Origin: Geomicrobium sp. JCM 19039
Lineage (GTDB): Bacteria; Bacillota; Bacilli; Bacillales; Marinococcaceae
Assembly (NCBI RefSeq): GCF_000698145.1
Contig: NZ_BAXB01000001.1
Location: forward strand, 248,001-312,000
Reading direction: 5' to 3'
DNA length: 64,000 bases
Within the stretch, counting starts at the first letter, position 1. Every line of letters begins with the position of its first letter. Shown here one piece after another: positions 9,053 through 17,648 of this stretch. The notes under the pieces are model-generated. The model did no database searches. It had not been told where the DNA came from and worked only from the letters and a program-made list of their open reading frames with translations. The translations under genes and the position numbers were made by a program.

Positions 9053-10006
9053 ATGAAAGTTCTTGTTACCGGCGGGGCTGGTTTTATCGGCAGTCATTTT
9101 ATATTAGCGTTACTAAAAGAAAGGTCAGATGTTTCGGTCATCAATGTGGACCAACTCACTTATGCGGCAAAACTTGAGCATTTACAGGCGGTTGAAAACG
9201 ATGATCGCTATCAATTTGTACGTGCGGATGTAACCGATCAAAGAAAGATGATCCAGCTGGTCACTGAACAACATGTCGACGCGATCGTACACTTTGCTGC
9301 TGAGTCACATGTCGATCGCAGCATCGCTCATACGTCCCCGTTTATACGTACAAATGTTCAAGGGACTGATGCGCTGTTGCAAGCGGCGCTAAGCGGTGAT
9401 GTGAAGCGATTTATTCAAGTGTCTACCGACGAAGTATATGGAACATTGACCAGAGAGGATGAGGCGTTGTTCACAGAGCGTTCCCCGTTGCAACCGAACA
9501 ATCCTTACGCGGCGAGTAAGGCAAGTGCTGATCTGTTAGTGAGGGCTTATCATCAAACGTACGGTTTGCCCGTGTGTATTACGCGTTGTTCGAACAACTA
9601 CGGTCCTCATCAGCATGAGGAAAAGCTCATTCCGACGCTCATCAAAAAAGCAATGAACAATGAGCCTCTCCCTCTTTACGGAGATGGGCAGAATATACGG
9701 GACTGGTTATATGTAGAGGATCATGTACAAGGGATCTTGAAAGTTTTGGAATATGGGAAACCCGGTGAAGTGTATAACATTGGAGGCTACAATGAGCTCA
9801 CAAATCAAACGATTGCAGAAAAAATCGTCGAAGCATTTCAACTTCCGATTAGCCAGATTCATTATGTTGAAGACCGCAAAGGTCATGACCGTCGGTACGC
9901 CATACAAGCAGATAAAATTGAGAGAGAGCTAGGATGGAAGGCAACGACAGACTTTGATCGCGCATTTCAGCACACCATTGACTGGTATGTGGGGGTGAAC
10001 CGATGA
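9053..10006 (+). CDS. rmlB: dTDP-glucose 4,6-dehydratase
   Basis: The 317-residue extended SDR protein has the Rossmann motif TGGAGFIGSHF near the N-terminus, the FAAESHVDRSI segment, STDEVYG and the catalytic YAASK (in NPYAASKASADLL). These define RmlB, which makes dTDP-4-keto-6-deoxyglucose with bound NAD. It begins 9 bases after rmlA behind TTAGGAGGAG. Confidence 0.95.
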   Translation: MKVLVTGGAGFIGSHFILALLKERSDVSVINVDQLTYAAKLEHLQAVENDDRYQFVRADVTDQRKMIQLVTEQHVDAIVHFAAESHVDRSIAHTSPFIRTNVQGTDALLQAALSGDVKRFIQVSTDEVYGTLTREDEALFTERSPLQPNNPYAASKASADLLVRAYHQTYGLPVCITRCSNNYGPHQHEEKLIPTLIKKAMNNEPLPLYGDGQNIRDWLYVEDHVQGILKVLEYGKPGEVYNIGGYNELTNQTIAEKIVEAFQLPISQIHYVEDRKGHDRRYAIQADKIERELGWKATTDFDRAFQHTIDWYVGVNR

Positions 10007-10857
10007 ACAATAGGCGGATACTAATCACAGGAGCTAAGGGGCAACTAGGCAGCCAAGTAGCGGAATTCTTACAGCAATATGAAAATGATGATGTCGTAGC
10101 ATTAGGGCGTGAACAATTGGATATACGCGTGTTAGAGTCGGTAGAAAAAGTGATGATTGAACACGAGCCCGATGTTGTGATTCATTGCGGGGCATACACC
10201 GATGTGGACGGGGCAGAGAAAGATCCCGACCAAGCATTTGCGGTTAATGCCTACGGAACACGGAATGTTGCCATTGCTGCTCGTCAAGTTGGCGCAAAGC
10301 TTTTGTATGTAAGTACCGACTTTGTATTTAATGGAGAGTCTTCGACTCCGTATATGGAGTTTGATCCAACCGACCCTCAAACGATCTACGGTCAATCCAA
10401 ACGTGCAGGCGAAGTTTTCGTCCAACAGTTGCACAATGAATTCTTTATTGTCCGCACGTCATGGTTATATGGAGATCGAGGTCATCATTTTGTGCAAAAA
10501 ATTCTCGATCGTGCTCATGCACAACCCTACTTGGAAGTTGTTGATGATGAAAAGGGGTGCCCGACGTATACGTATGATTTGGCTGTCTTTATTGATCAAC
10601 TGATCGGTACACGTGCGTATGGATTGTATCATTTTTCCAATGCGGGTTCGTGTTCACGGTTTGAATGGGCAGAGAAGATTGTTCAGCTATCAAGATTAGA
10701 AACTGCGGTACGAAGAATTCAGCGCACACAGCTAAAAGTACGCACCCCACGGCCAAAGTATTCTGTATTAAGTCATCAGTCGCTTGAAGCGAGTGGTTTT
10801 CCAAAACCTAGACGATGGGAAGAAGCGCTATACCATTATTTACATCGTCAACTATAG
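10003..10857 (+). CDS. rmlD: dTDP-4-dehydrorhamnose reductase
   Basis: The 284-residue SDR protein begins NRRILITGAKGQLGSQVAEF and contains STDFVFNG and the catalytic YGQSK, as in RmlD, which reduces dTDP-4-keto-L-rhamnose with NAD(P)H. The ATG overlaps the rmlB stop (ATGA). The 3,5-epimerase gene rmlC, normally part of this set, is not next to it: the following gene is ywbE. Confidence 0.93.
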   Translation: MNNRRILITGAKGQLGSQVAEFLQQYENDDVVALGREQLDIRVLESVEKVMIEHEPDVVIHCGAYTDVDGAEKDPDQAFAVNAYGTRNVAIAARQVGAKLLYVSTDFVFNGESSTPYMEFDPTDPQTIYGQSKRAGEVFVQQLHNEFFIVRTSWLYGDRGHHFVQKILDRAHAQPYLEVVDDEKGCPTYTYDLAVFIDQLIGTRAYGLYHFSNAGSCSRFEWAEKIVQLSRLETAVRRIQRTQLKVRTPRPKYSVLSHQSLEASGFPKPRRWEEALYHYLHRQL

Positions 10858-10931
10858 AAGAAGGTTGTATTTGGTTCTATTTAGCCGTATGATTAGGAGC
10901 AGATCATAAGTGGTACACAGGAGGTAGCGGT

Positions 10932-11126
10932 ATGGACGGTAAGATGAGAAGCCAGGTGAAACCAGGGGCTGAAGTAGACATTGTGCTAAAGGCCGACCAG
11001 CGAACGGGGACGCTAACGAGGGGGACTGTTCAAAGTCTTCTAACGAAATCAAGCAGTCACCCTCACGGGATTAAAGTACGGCTAACAGATGGTCAAGTTG
11101 GAAGAGTCAAGAAGGTTCATGAGTAG
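10932..11126 (+). CDS. ywbE: YwbE-family protein (DUF2196)
   Basis: The 64-residue protein (KPGAEVDIVLKADQRTGTLT, then HPHGIKVRLTDGQVGRV) matches B. subtilis YwbE over its whole length. The family is small and conserved in Firmicutes; the fold is OB/KOW-like but the function is unknown. It has CAGGAGGTAGCGGT upstream. Its last 10 bases overlap the convergent VOC gene. Confidence 0.88.
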   Translation: MDGKMRSQVKPGAEVDIVLKADQRTGTLTRGTVQSLLTKSSSHPHGIKVRLTDGQVGRVKKVHE

Positions 11127-11479
11127 AGTGATAGAAACTCCAAACGATTTCCGAAGGGATCCGTAGTAAAAAAACGCTCTGCATATGGCAAAGGAGTGGC
11201 TTCCTTTATCGGATACCCGGCTTTGATAAGAACGGCTTGAAGCGCACCCAAATCCTTTACTTGGAAAGCGGGATGGGCTTTTTTGTTTGGAGAAAAGGGC
11301 TCCTCAATACCAATATGAAGGTCAATTGAACCTATGGTGAACCAACACCCACCGTTGTCACGTAGTTCTTTGGGCTTTTCAATTTCTTGAAGTTGCAGTA
11401 GGTCTCCCCAAAACTTACGACACTCGTCTTCGCGACCGATGGGTGCAGTGATTTGTATATGATCAAGCGTGAGAATCAT
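11117..11479 (-). CDS. VOC-family (glyoxalase/bleomycin resistance-like) protein
   Basis: The 120-residue protein has one VOC unit: ILTLDHIQITAPIGREDECR at the start, LHIGIEEPF in the middle and FFTTDPFGNRLEFLSLY at the end, with metal-ligand His and Glu in the usual places. VOC proteins include dioxygenases, glyoxalases and thiol-based antibiotic resistance enzymes; no specific role is assignable. Its start lies inside the end of the upstream methyltransferase gene (17-base overlap), so they form an operon. Confidence 0.8.
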   Translation of the reverse strand: MILTLDHIQITAPIGREDECRKFWGDLLQLQEIEKPKELRDNGGCWFTIGSIDLHIGIEEPFSPNKKAHPAFQVKDLGALQAVLIKAGYPIKEATPLPYAERFFTTDPFGNRLEFLSLYS

Positions 11480-12251
11480 GAGCGAATCCCTCCTGTTTTA
11501 TTCCTTCCCAGACGGTCCAGCGATCTCGGTCAATGACGTCTGAGGTTTGAATATGTTTTTTCATGTGAGCAATGAGTGCATGAAGATTTTCGTCGCTTAA
11601 CTTATGAAGAATTGACCTTCCTTGACGACGATGAAATGAAGTGACCCAATTCTCTTGTTCATACACCGCCCGAGTTTCCCAAAGTGTGTGAATTGACAGA
11701 CTCGTAAAACCGCTCGCTGCCAACGCTTGGCACATTTGTTCTGAGGTAGAGCGCCGCTTCTCTTCAATGTGTTTAAGCTGCGGGAAGCATTCAAACAAAT
11801 ACCCGCGCAAGTGATGGTTTGACCCGGGTAGCAAACAATCTTCGAGTGTTCGGTTTTGAATGATTAAGCGCCCGCCTTTTTTTAACACACGTGCGGCTTC
11901 TGAGAACGCAGGTTCAAGAGGGTCAATATGGTGTGTGAGCGCGCGCATAATCACCACATCTGCAAAGTTATCCTCTAAAGGAAGTTGAGTGGCAGAGCCA
12001 CACAAAAACTTTGCATCAGGAATGTCTTGTCTCGCCGTTTTTAGCAATGCTTTTGACGAGTCAACTCCGATAACGTGAGCTCCGTGGTTACTCATCTCCC
12101 GCGCATATAACCCCCCGCCAGATCCAACGTCAATGATGGTTTTACTTTTTACATCTAGGGTTCGAAAAACATTTGTTAGCCAGTTTGGGTCGACGTCACG
12201 TTCACTATACATTTTTTGATACTGCGTATCCTGAAAAGAAAAATCCTCCAT
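11463..12251 (-). CDS. Class I SAM-dependent methyltransferase (UbiE/Methyltransf_11 type)
   Basis: ATG at 12251 (MEDFSFQDTQYQKMY) is preferred: GGCGGTGAG lies 4-10 bases upstream, and longer versions only add a hydrophobic non-family stretch. The 262-residue protein has TIIDVGSGGGLYAREMS (SAM motif I), HVIGVDSS, and VLKKGGRLIIQNRT (post motif). The substrate is unknown. It is divergently transcribed from a LysR regulator 105 bases away, a common arrangement for control of the methyltransferase-VOC pair. Confidence 0.83.
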   Translation of the reverse strand: MEDFSFQDTQYQKMYSERDVDPNWLTNVFRTLDVKSKTIIDVGSGGGLYAREMSNHGAHVIGVDSSKALLKTARQDIPDAKFLCGSATQLPLEDNFADVVIMRALTHHIDPLEPAFSEAARVLKKGGRLIIQNRTLEDCLLPGSNHHLRGYLFECFPQLKHIEEKRRSTSEQMCQALAASGFTSLSIHTLWETRAVYEQENWVTSFHRRQGRSILHKLSDENLHALIAHMKKHIQTSDVIDRDRWTVWEGIKQEGFAHDSHA

Positions 12252-12356
12252 AATCTCACCGCCTTTAATGCAAGTATAGCGAAAAAGGTATATAATAAGA
12301 ACAACAGTTATTGAATTAACATATATAAGAAAAAGTAATAGCATAGAGGTGGGCCT

Positions 12357-13193
12357 ATGAAAGATTTTACACTCATCGTAGCGTTAGATACATACCGTTC
12401 CATGCAAAAAGCGGCATCGCATTTGTTTATTTCACAGCCCGCCATTAGCCAGCGTCTTAAAACAATCGAGCACAATTGGGGGAGAGACTTATTCGTCCGA
12501 ACGAGCGCGGGATTGACACCTACCCCTGCAGGTGAAGTGCTCATTGAATATGCAAAAGCACAACTCCAAGCAGAGCAAACAATGAAAGATCAATTAGCAA
12601 AAATGGACAATCACGTTGCCGGATCATTAAAAATTGGTGTTTCTTCTGTAATCGCACAATATGTACTTCCAAACCTATTAGCAAAATATATGGAGGAATA
12701 CCCAGAAGTACGCATTGAATTGCAAACAGGATTAAGTGCCGACCTCCTCCGCGAAACTCCAAATCGTCATCTTACAATCGTTCGCGGGGATGAACCTATG
12801 GTCGGCATGCACGTGGAGTCATGGTTTAGCGAACCGCTTGCTCTCGTTTATAAGAATCGCGACGCAACAGCCTACGACATTTTAACCGACCTTCCGTTTT
12901 TATCTTTCCAAGCTGAACCAAGCTACCATGTGAACGTGAGAGATGCCATCGTAAAACAATACGGGGTCTGGCCAGAAAGAGTGTTGGAAGTAAATAATAT
13001 TGGGACATGCAAAGCTCTTACTCTAGCTGGCGTTGGGGCAGCTGTGCTCCCTGCATGTAGCGTGGCAGACTTGAGTGATCGTTGTGTCGTTGAACCGCTT
13101 AAAACATCTAGTCGTAAGACATGGCTACTATACGAAAAAGAGCTCACACACTTACCACAGCTTCGCACATTTTTACAGTTGCTTAGTGTTTAA
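12357..13193 (+). CDS. LysR-family transcriptional regulator
   Basis: The 278-residue protein has the N-terminal winged helix typical of LysR (RSMQKAASHLFISQPAISQR, LKTIEHNWGRDLFVR) and a periplasmic-binding-like effector domain (SLKIGVSSVIAQYVLPNLLA). It is slightly shorter than the usual 290-300 residues. It is divergent from the methyltransferase/VOC operon and probably regulates it. The 3' end overlaps the convergent deacetylase by 4 bases. Confidence 0.88.
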   Translation: MKDFTLIVALDTYRSMQKAASHLFISQPAISQRLKTIEHNWGRDLFVRTSAGLTPTPAGEVLIEYAKAQLQAEQTMKDQLAKMDNHVAGSLKIGVSSVIAQYVLPNLLAKYMEEYPEVRIELQTGLSADLLRETPNRHLTIVRGDEPMVGMHVESWFSEPLALVYKNRDATAYDILTDLPFLSFQAEPSYHVNVRDAIVKQYGVWPERVLEVNNIGTCKALTLAGVGAAVLPACSVADLSDRCVVEPLKTSSRKTWLLYEKELTHLPQLRTFLQLLSV

Positions 13194-13933
13194 AGTCCGA
13201 CCAGCTCTGGTGGAATCCCTTCATAGTCACTGTAAACGAGCATTTCACTAATCGTCACGAATTCAAAGCCTTCAGCACGTAACTCCGTAAGAATTCGGTC
13301 AAGCGCTTTTACTGTTTCACTACGGTTACCTCCCGCATCATGAAACAATACAATATCACCAGGCGTAGACCCGGGTGCAACATTGTTCACAATCGTGTTC
13401 ACGCCGGGGCGCTTCCAATCTCGTGAGTCTTGATGCCACGACCACATAATGGTGCGATAGCCCTCTTGAGCAGCGTAATCAACCGTAAGATCATCGTAAT
13501 ACCCACCCATCGAACGAAAGAAAATCGGTCGGACGCCGGTTGCATTCTCAATGGCCATTTCCGTAAGGTGAAGTTGATTCATAAACTCATCCTTTGATAT
13601 GCCTCGCAACGGGCGGTGATCGTATGAGTGGTTACCGATTTCATGACCTTCAGCCATCTCTCTTTGCAAAATCTCCGGGTAACGCTCTGCATGTTTCCCA
13701 ATGACAAAAAAAGTTGCCTTGGCATCATGCTTTTTCAGAACGTCCAAGATGAGAGGCGTATACATAGGGTGAGGGCCATCGTCAAACGTGAGCGCAATTA
13801 TTTTTTCGTCTGTATGTACATTCCAAACAACTTCACCAGACTCGATAAACTCCGCTTTTGATTTCCCGAGTACATCGTTATGCGTTAAAAATATGAGCAT
13901 GATCATAAAAGCGATAATCAAAAACTTTCTCAT
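13190..13933 (-). CDS. Polysaccharide deacetylase (NodB domain), secreted or membrane-anchored
   Basis: ATG at 13933 is used (AAAGGGGGC 9 bases upstream). A hydrophobic N-terminal segment (FLIIAFMIMLIFLTHNDVLG) acts as signal or anchor. The NodB domain follows: motif 1 IALTFDDGPHPMYT with the Asp-Asp pair, motif 2 HEIGNHSYDHRP with the zinc His residues, and FFRSMGGYYDD where most members have an RPP(Y/G)G loop. The domain de-N-acetylates peptidoglycan or chitin-like polymers outside the membrane. The Ser-Met at the RPP loop is unusual and may shift substrate choice. It is related to Bacillus PdaA/PdaB-type proteins. Confidence 0.88.
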   Translation of the reverse strand: MRKFLIIAFMIMLIFLTHNDVLGKSKAEFIESGEVVWNVHTDEKIIALTFDDGPHPMYTPLILDVLKKHDAKATFFVIGKHAERYPEILQREMAEGHEIGNHSYDHRPLRGISKDEFMNQLHLTEMAIENATGVRPIFFRSMGGYYDDLTVDYAAQEGYRTIMWSWHQDSRDWKRPGVNTIVNNVAPGSTPGDIVLFHDAGGNRSETVKALDRILTELRAEGFEFVTISEMLVYSDYEGIPPELVGL

Positions 13934-14116
13934 TAGCACAAGCCCCCTTTGCTTCTCTCCTTTAGCTTGTGTCTGATTGCTTGTTTCATGCGTCGACGTG
14001 TGGAGATTCTATACAATAAAAACAAAATGTTAAAAAAACTGTTGCATAAACCATACAACTTGAATTATAATCTGATTATTATAACTGGGATACAATGTGT
14101 CAGAAAGGAGGCGCAA

Positions 14117-14779
14117 ATGAAGAGAATAGAGAATTTGTCGATAAGGGAGACTGTATTTCAACAGATTCGGCAAGCAATATTAATGCAAGATATACAACCA
14201 GGCGAGAAGTTAACCGAAGCAGAGATCGCAGAGCAATTAGGTGTCAGTCGGACACCGGTTCGTGAAGCGCTGCACAAGTTGGAGCAGGAGAATTTGGTTG
14301 AAATTCATCCGAGGCGTCATTGTAAAGTTATCGGTATAACACCTTCTGCGATAAGAGAAATCAACATGATTCGCGCGCAATTAGAACCAACAGCAGCTAG
14401 GCATGCGACCACTCGCTTAAGTGACCATGAGCTTAACTATATAGGTGGGCTACTCGAGAAGTCGAGGAGACATTCAGATGAAGCTGACATTAAAGGTCTC
14501 GTAGAAATTCACGATCAGTTTCATCAAACCATTGTTCAAGGGTCGAATCTTCCTAGAATCACAACAATACTAGAAAACATGCACGAATATATCGTTTCAT
14601 TTCGTACGTCGTATATGTCTAGGCCAGAACTTGTTCAACGTTCAATAGAAGAACATGAAGCCATCTATTTAGCACTTAAGAATCGAGATGAAGACCTCGT
14701 TGAGGAACTATTTAAGAAGCATCTCGAAGGAATATTTGAATATGAGGATGTCGTAATCGAATCGAACCTTACGAACTAA
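14117..14779 (+). CDS. GntR/FadR-family transcriptional regulator
   Basis: ATG at 14117 follows AAAGGAGG exactly. The 220-residue protein has the FadR-type winged helix (IQPGEKLTEAEIAEQLGVSR, TPVREALHKLEQENL) and an all-helical FCD effector domain with its metal-binding residues (RAQLEPTAARHA, HDQFHQTIVQGS). It is 14 bases upstream of the TRAP transporter and probably controls that operon in response to its substrate. Confidence 0.9.
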   Translation: MKRIENLSIRETVFQQIRQAILMQDIQPGEKLTEAEIAEQLGVSRTPVREALHKLEQENLVEIHPRRHCKVIGITPSAIREINMIRAQLEPTAARHATTRLSDHELNYIGGLLEKSRRHSDEADIKGLVEIHDQFHQTIVQGSNLPRITTILENMHEYIVSFRTSYMSRPELVQRSIEEHEAIYLALKNRDEDLVEELFKKHLEGIFEYEDVVIESNLTN

Positions 14780-14793
14780 GGGAGACAATCGTT

Positions 14794-15794
14794 ATGCGTA
14801 AATTAACGGCGTTATTTGCAGGGCTCCTCATAATCGGTGTACTAAGCGGTTGTGGTAACCAAAGCGAACAAGTTGTACTCAAATTTGCTTATGAATTGCC
14901 ACAATCCCACCCTTGGGGCCAAGGTGCTGAGCGATTTAAGGAAATTGTTGAAGAGGAATCTGATGGAGAAATTCAAGTTCAGCTTTATGGTGGTGGACAG
15001 CTCGGGGATTCCGGTAGGGAAGTACAAGAAAGCGTAGCAATAGGCACGATAGAAATGGGACTCTCATCTACACCATTGGAACAGATGAATCCATACCAGG
15101 AGATTTTCTCTTTACCTTATATTTTTTTAAATCGTGAACATGCATGGGCTTCATTAGATAGTGAGGCGGGAGATATGGTTGGAGAGCATTTGTTAGAGTA
15201 TAACTTGCAGCATCTTGCTTTTTGGGAAGACGGGTTTCGCCAAGTAACAAATAGTGTTCGACCTATTGAAATGCCTGAAGATTTTGATGGTCTAAGAATA
15301 CGTGTACCAGAAAGTCCTGTTCGCATGGCAACATTTTCGGCACTAGGATCAAATCCTCTACCCATGAGCTTCTCTGAGGTGTTTACCGCTCTTCAACAAG
15401 GCACTGTCCATGGACAGGAGAACCCATTGCCCGTCATAGTCAATTCATCATTTTATGACGTACAACCTTACCTGACACTCACAAATCATGTGTATTCCCC
15501 AGCATCCTTATTTATAAATGAGGATACTTGGCAGAATCTCTCTGCAGAGCATCAACATATTATTCAAACCGCTGCTGAAGCAGGACGAGATTTAAATCGG
15601 GAGTTAAATGAAAGAGATGAGATCGAATTGGTAGAGCGGCTCGAATCAGAAGGAATGGAAGTCTTTGAACTAGAGGATGTTGAGGCATTCCAGGAAGCCA
15701 CTCAGCCCGTCTGGGAACCCGTCGTTGAAGGTTAGGAGAAGAAGGTCAAGAAATTATAGACATAATTGAACAACTCGGAGGTGATTACCATTAA
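14794..15794 (+). CDS. dctP: TRAP transporter solute-binding lipoprotein DctP (frameshifted near its end)
   Basis: MRKLTALFAGLLIIGVLSGC is a lipoprotein signal with the LSGC lipobox, followed by FAYELPQSHPWGQGAERFKE and the IRVPESPVRMATF signature of DctP substrate-binding proteins. The annotated-looking frame stops at 15735, but another frame continues as LGEEGQEIIDIIEQLGGDYH to a stop at 15792-15794, the normal C-terminus; one missing T near 15733 explains it. The protein binds an organic acid (probably a carboxylate or imino acid, given the racemase-family gene downstream) and delivers it to DctQM. Confidence 0.88.
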
Positions 15795-16308
15795 ATCATT
15801 TCGAGATGTATTATACCGATGTATCAAATACGTCAATGTAGGAATCATGTTCTTTATGTTCTCCGTACTTTTATTGCAGTTAATTGGTAGAAATTTGTTC
15901 GATATATTGCTTGAGTGGCCTGAAGAAATGGCTCTAATGACGATGATTTGGCTTACATTTTTCGGTGCCTATCAGTGTACGGTTGAAAACACGCATTTAA
16001 AAGTAAGTTTTTTGGAAGATCGATTGTCTGATAAGAATAAGCCTTACTTGGAATTGTTTTCGAAAGTTGCAATGTTAACATTAGTTTTGCTCGTCACATT
16101 TAATACGTATCCGTTAATTTCCATTGTAGGTGATATAGGTACTCCTGTTATGGCAGTCCCTATGTGGGTGCCTTACAGTTTCATATGGGTATCGGCGACG
16201 TTAATGTCGATGGAGATCATATGCCAGATCATTGATACGGTTAAAAAAATCGCAACTTTCAAAACAAGTAATGAGCAAGAGGTAGAAACGGTAGGTGAAG
16301 TGAGATGA
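15790..16308 (+). CDS. dctQ: TRAP transporter small permease DctQ
   Basis: The protein has the four-helix DctQ pattern (LIGRNLFDILLEWPEEMALM, TMIWLTFFGAY, VPYSFIWVSATLMS). No ATG start is present. The only good ribosome site, GGAGGTGA at 15777-15784, points to ATT at 15790, which overlaps the dctP stop; a TTG at 15766 in the same frame lacks a well-placed site. Either a rare ATT start is used or a base is wrong. The gene overlaps dctM by ATGA. Confidence 0.82.
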   Translation: MKSFRDVLYRCIKYVNVGIMFFMFSVLLLQLIGRNLFDILLEWPEEMALMTMIWLTFFGAYQCTVENTHLKVSFLEDRLSDKNKPYLELFSKVAMLTLVLLVTFNTYPLISIVGDIGTPVMAVPMWVPYSFIWVSATLMSMEIICQIIDTVKKIATFKTSNEQEVETVGEVR

Positions 16309-17585
16309 CCCCGTTACTTATGCTAATTGTCATACTCATTCTCCTCGTATTAGGGGTTCCAATTGCATTTACACTTGGACTTACTGCAGTATTGTTTATC
16401 GTTCTACAGAGTGATTTCTCACTTACATTTATGACACAGCAATTGTACCTAGGTGCAAACAGTTTTCCATTGCTTGCAATTCCGCTCTTCATATTGGCGG
16501 GATCGATAATGAATTATAGTGGAATTTCTAAACGTCTAATTAATTTAGCTTTATTAATTGTCGGGATCTTTAAGGGTGGACTTGCCTATGTAAATGTGGT
16601 TGCTTCGGTCTTCTTTGGTGCAATTACAGGAACTGCCGTAGGTGCTAGTGCAGCAGTAGGGCAAATCGTCATTCCAGCAATGGTTGATAAAGGATACCGA
16701 CGCGGTTTTTCCGCAGCAACCACTTCTGCTGGATCATCGCTTGGTATTTTATTACCACCGAGTGTTCCAATGATTTTATATGCTTCGGTTTCTGGAATTT
16801 CTGTTTCTGCACTATTTATGACGGGAATTCCTATTGGGTTAACGATTGCTGCAGGCTTTATGGTTGTTGCTTACTTCTTGTCTGCAAAGCAAAAAGGTGA
16901 AATTGTAGAGAAATCTATAAAAGTTGAGAATGTGGGTGTAGAGCTACTGAAAAACATCCCTGCATTGCTCGTTCCTGTAATTATTTTGGGAAGCATCCTT
17001 ACTGGGGTAGCCACACCGACAGAATCTGCGGCTATCGCTGTTTTTGTAGGAATTGTAGCCGCACTCATCTATCGAGAAATGAGCATGAAAGATTTCTTTG
17101 TAGCCATTGAAGATAGTGTGCGGACAACGGCATTTGTCATGTTCATCGTTGCCTGCGCAGGTTTGCTCGGTTTTGCTTTTGCAGGCTTAGGTGTCGGTCA
17201 CCAGATGATGGAACCGTTGCTTCAATTTGCGAATGACCCAATTGCCGTAATGTTAATTACTAGTTTAATTCTATTTCTTGGAGGGTTAGTGTTTGACGGT
17301 ACAGTAATGGTACTCGTCATCGTACCTTTGTTCTTGCCGCTTGCTGATGCAGTATCCGTTGATCCGTTGCAGTTTGCTATGGTTGTTCTGATCGTTTGGG
17401 CAATTGGGCAACAAACGCCTCCTGTTGCAAGTGGTCTGTATATTACGACTGCTTTAGCGAAGGCGACGATGTGGGAGACGAGTAAATATAACGTCTGGTA
17501 CATTCTTGTGTTATTAATTGTGTTATTTTTCATGATTTACTTCCCAGAAATGATGCTCTATATTCCGAATTTACTCATTGATTAA
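16305..17585 (+). CDS. dctM: TRAP transporter large permease DctM
   Basis: The 426-residue multi-helix protein has DctM/SiaM features: LGVPIAFTLGLTAVLFI, LAIPLFILAGSIMNYSGIS, the FGAITGTAVGASAAVGQIVI loop and SAGSSLGILLPPSVPMILYA. It is the sodium-driven transport subunit of a tripartite ATP-independent periplasmic-type transporter and works with DctQ and the lipoprotein DctP. It ends shortly before the proline racemase-family gene, which suggests a single catabolic operon. Confidence 0.93.
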   Translation: MTPLLMLIVILILLVLGVPIAFTLGLTAVLFIVLQSDFSLTFMTQQLYLGANSFPLLAIPLFILAGSIMNYSGISKRLINLALLIVGIFKGGLAYVNVVASVFFGAITGTAVGASAAVGQIVIPAMVDKGYRRGFSAATTSAGSSLGILLPPSVPMILYASVSGISVSALFMTGIPIGLTIAAGFMVVAYFLSAKQKGEIVEKSIKVENVGVELLKNIPALLVPVIILGSILTGVATPTESAAIAVFVGIVAALIYREMSMKDFFVAIEDSVRTTAFVMFIVACAGLLGFAFAGLGVGHQMMEPLLQFANDPIAVMLITSLILFLGGLVFDGTVMVLVIVPLFLPLADAVSVDPLQFAMVVLIVWAIGQQTPPVASGLYITTALAKATMWETSKYNVWYILVLLIVLFFMIYFPEMMLYIPNLLID

Positions 17586-17648
17586 TGTGCTGATGGGGCC
17601 TTGTCAAGTCGGCACACACATACTATTTTATCTAAAGGAGACGATTGA

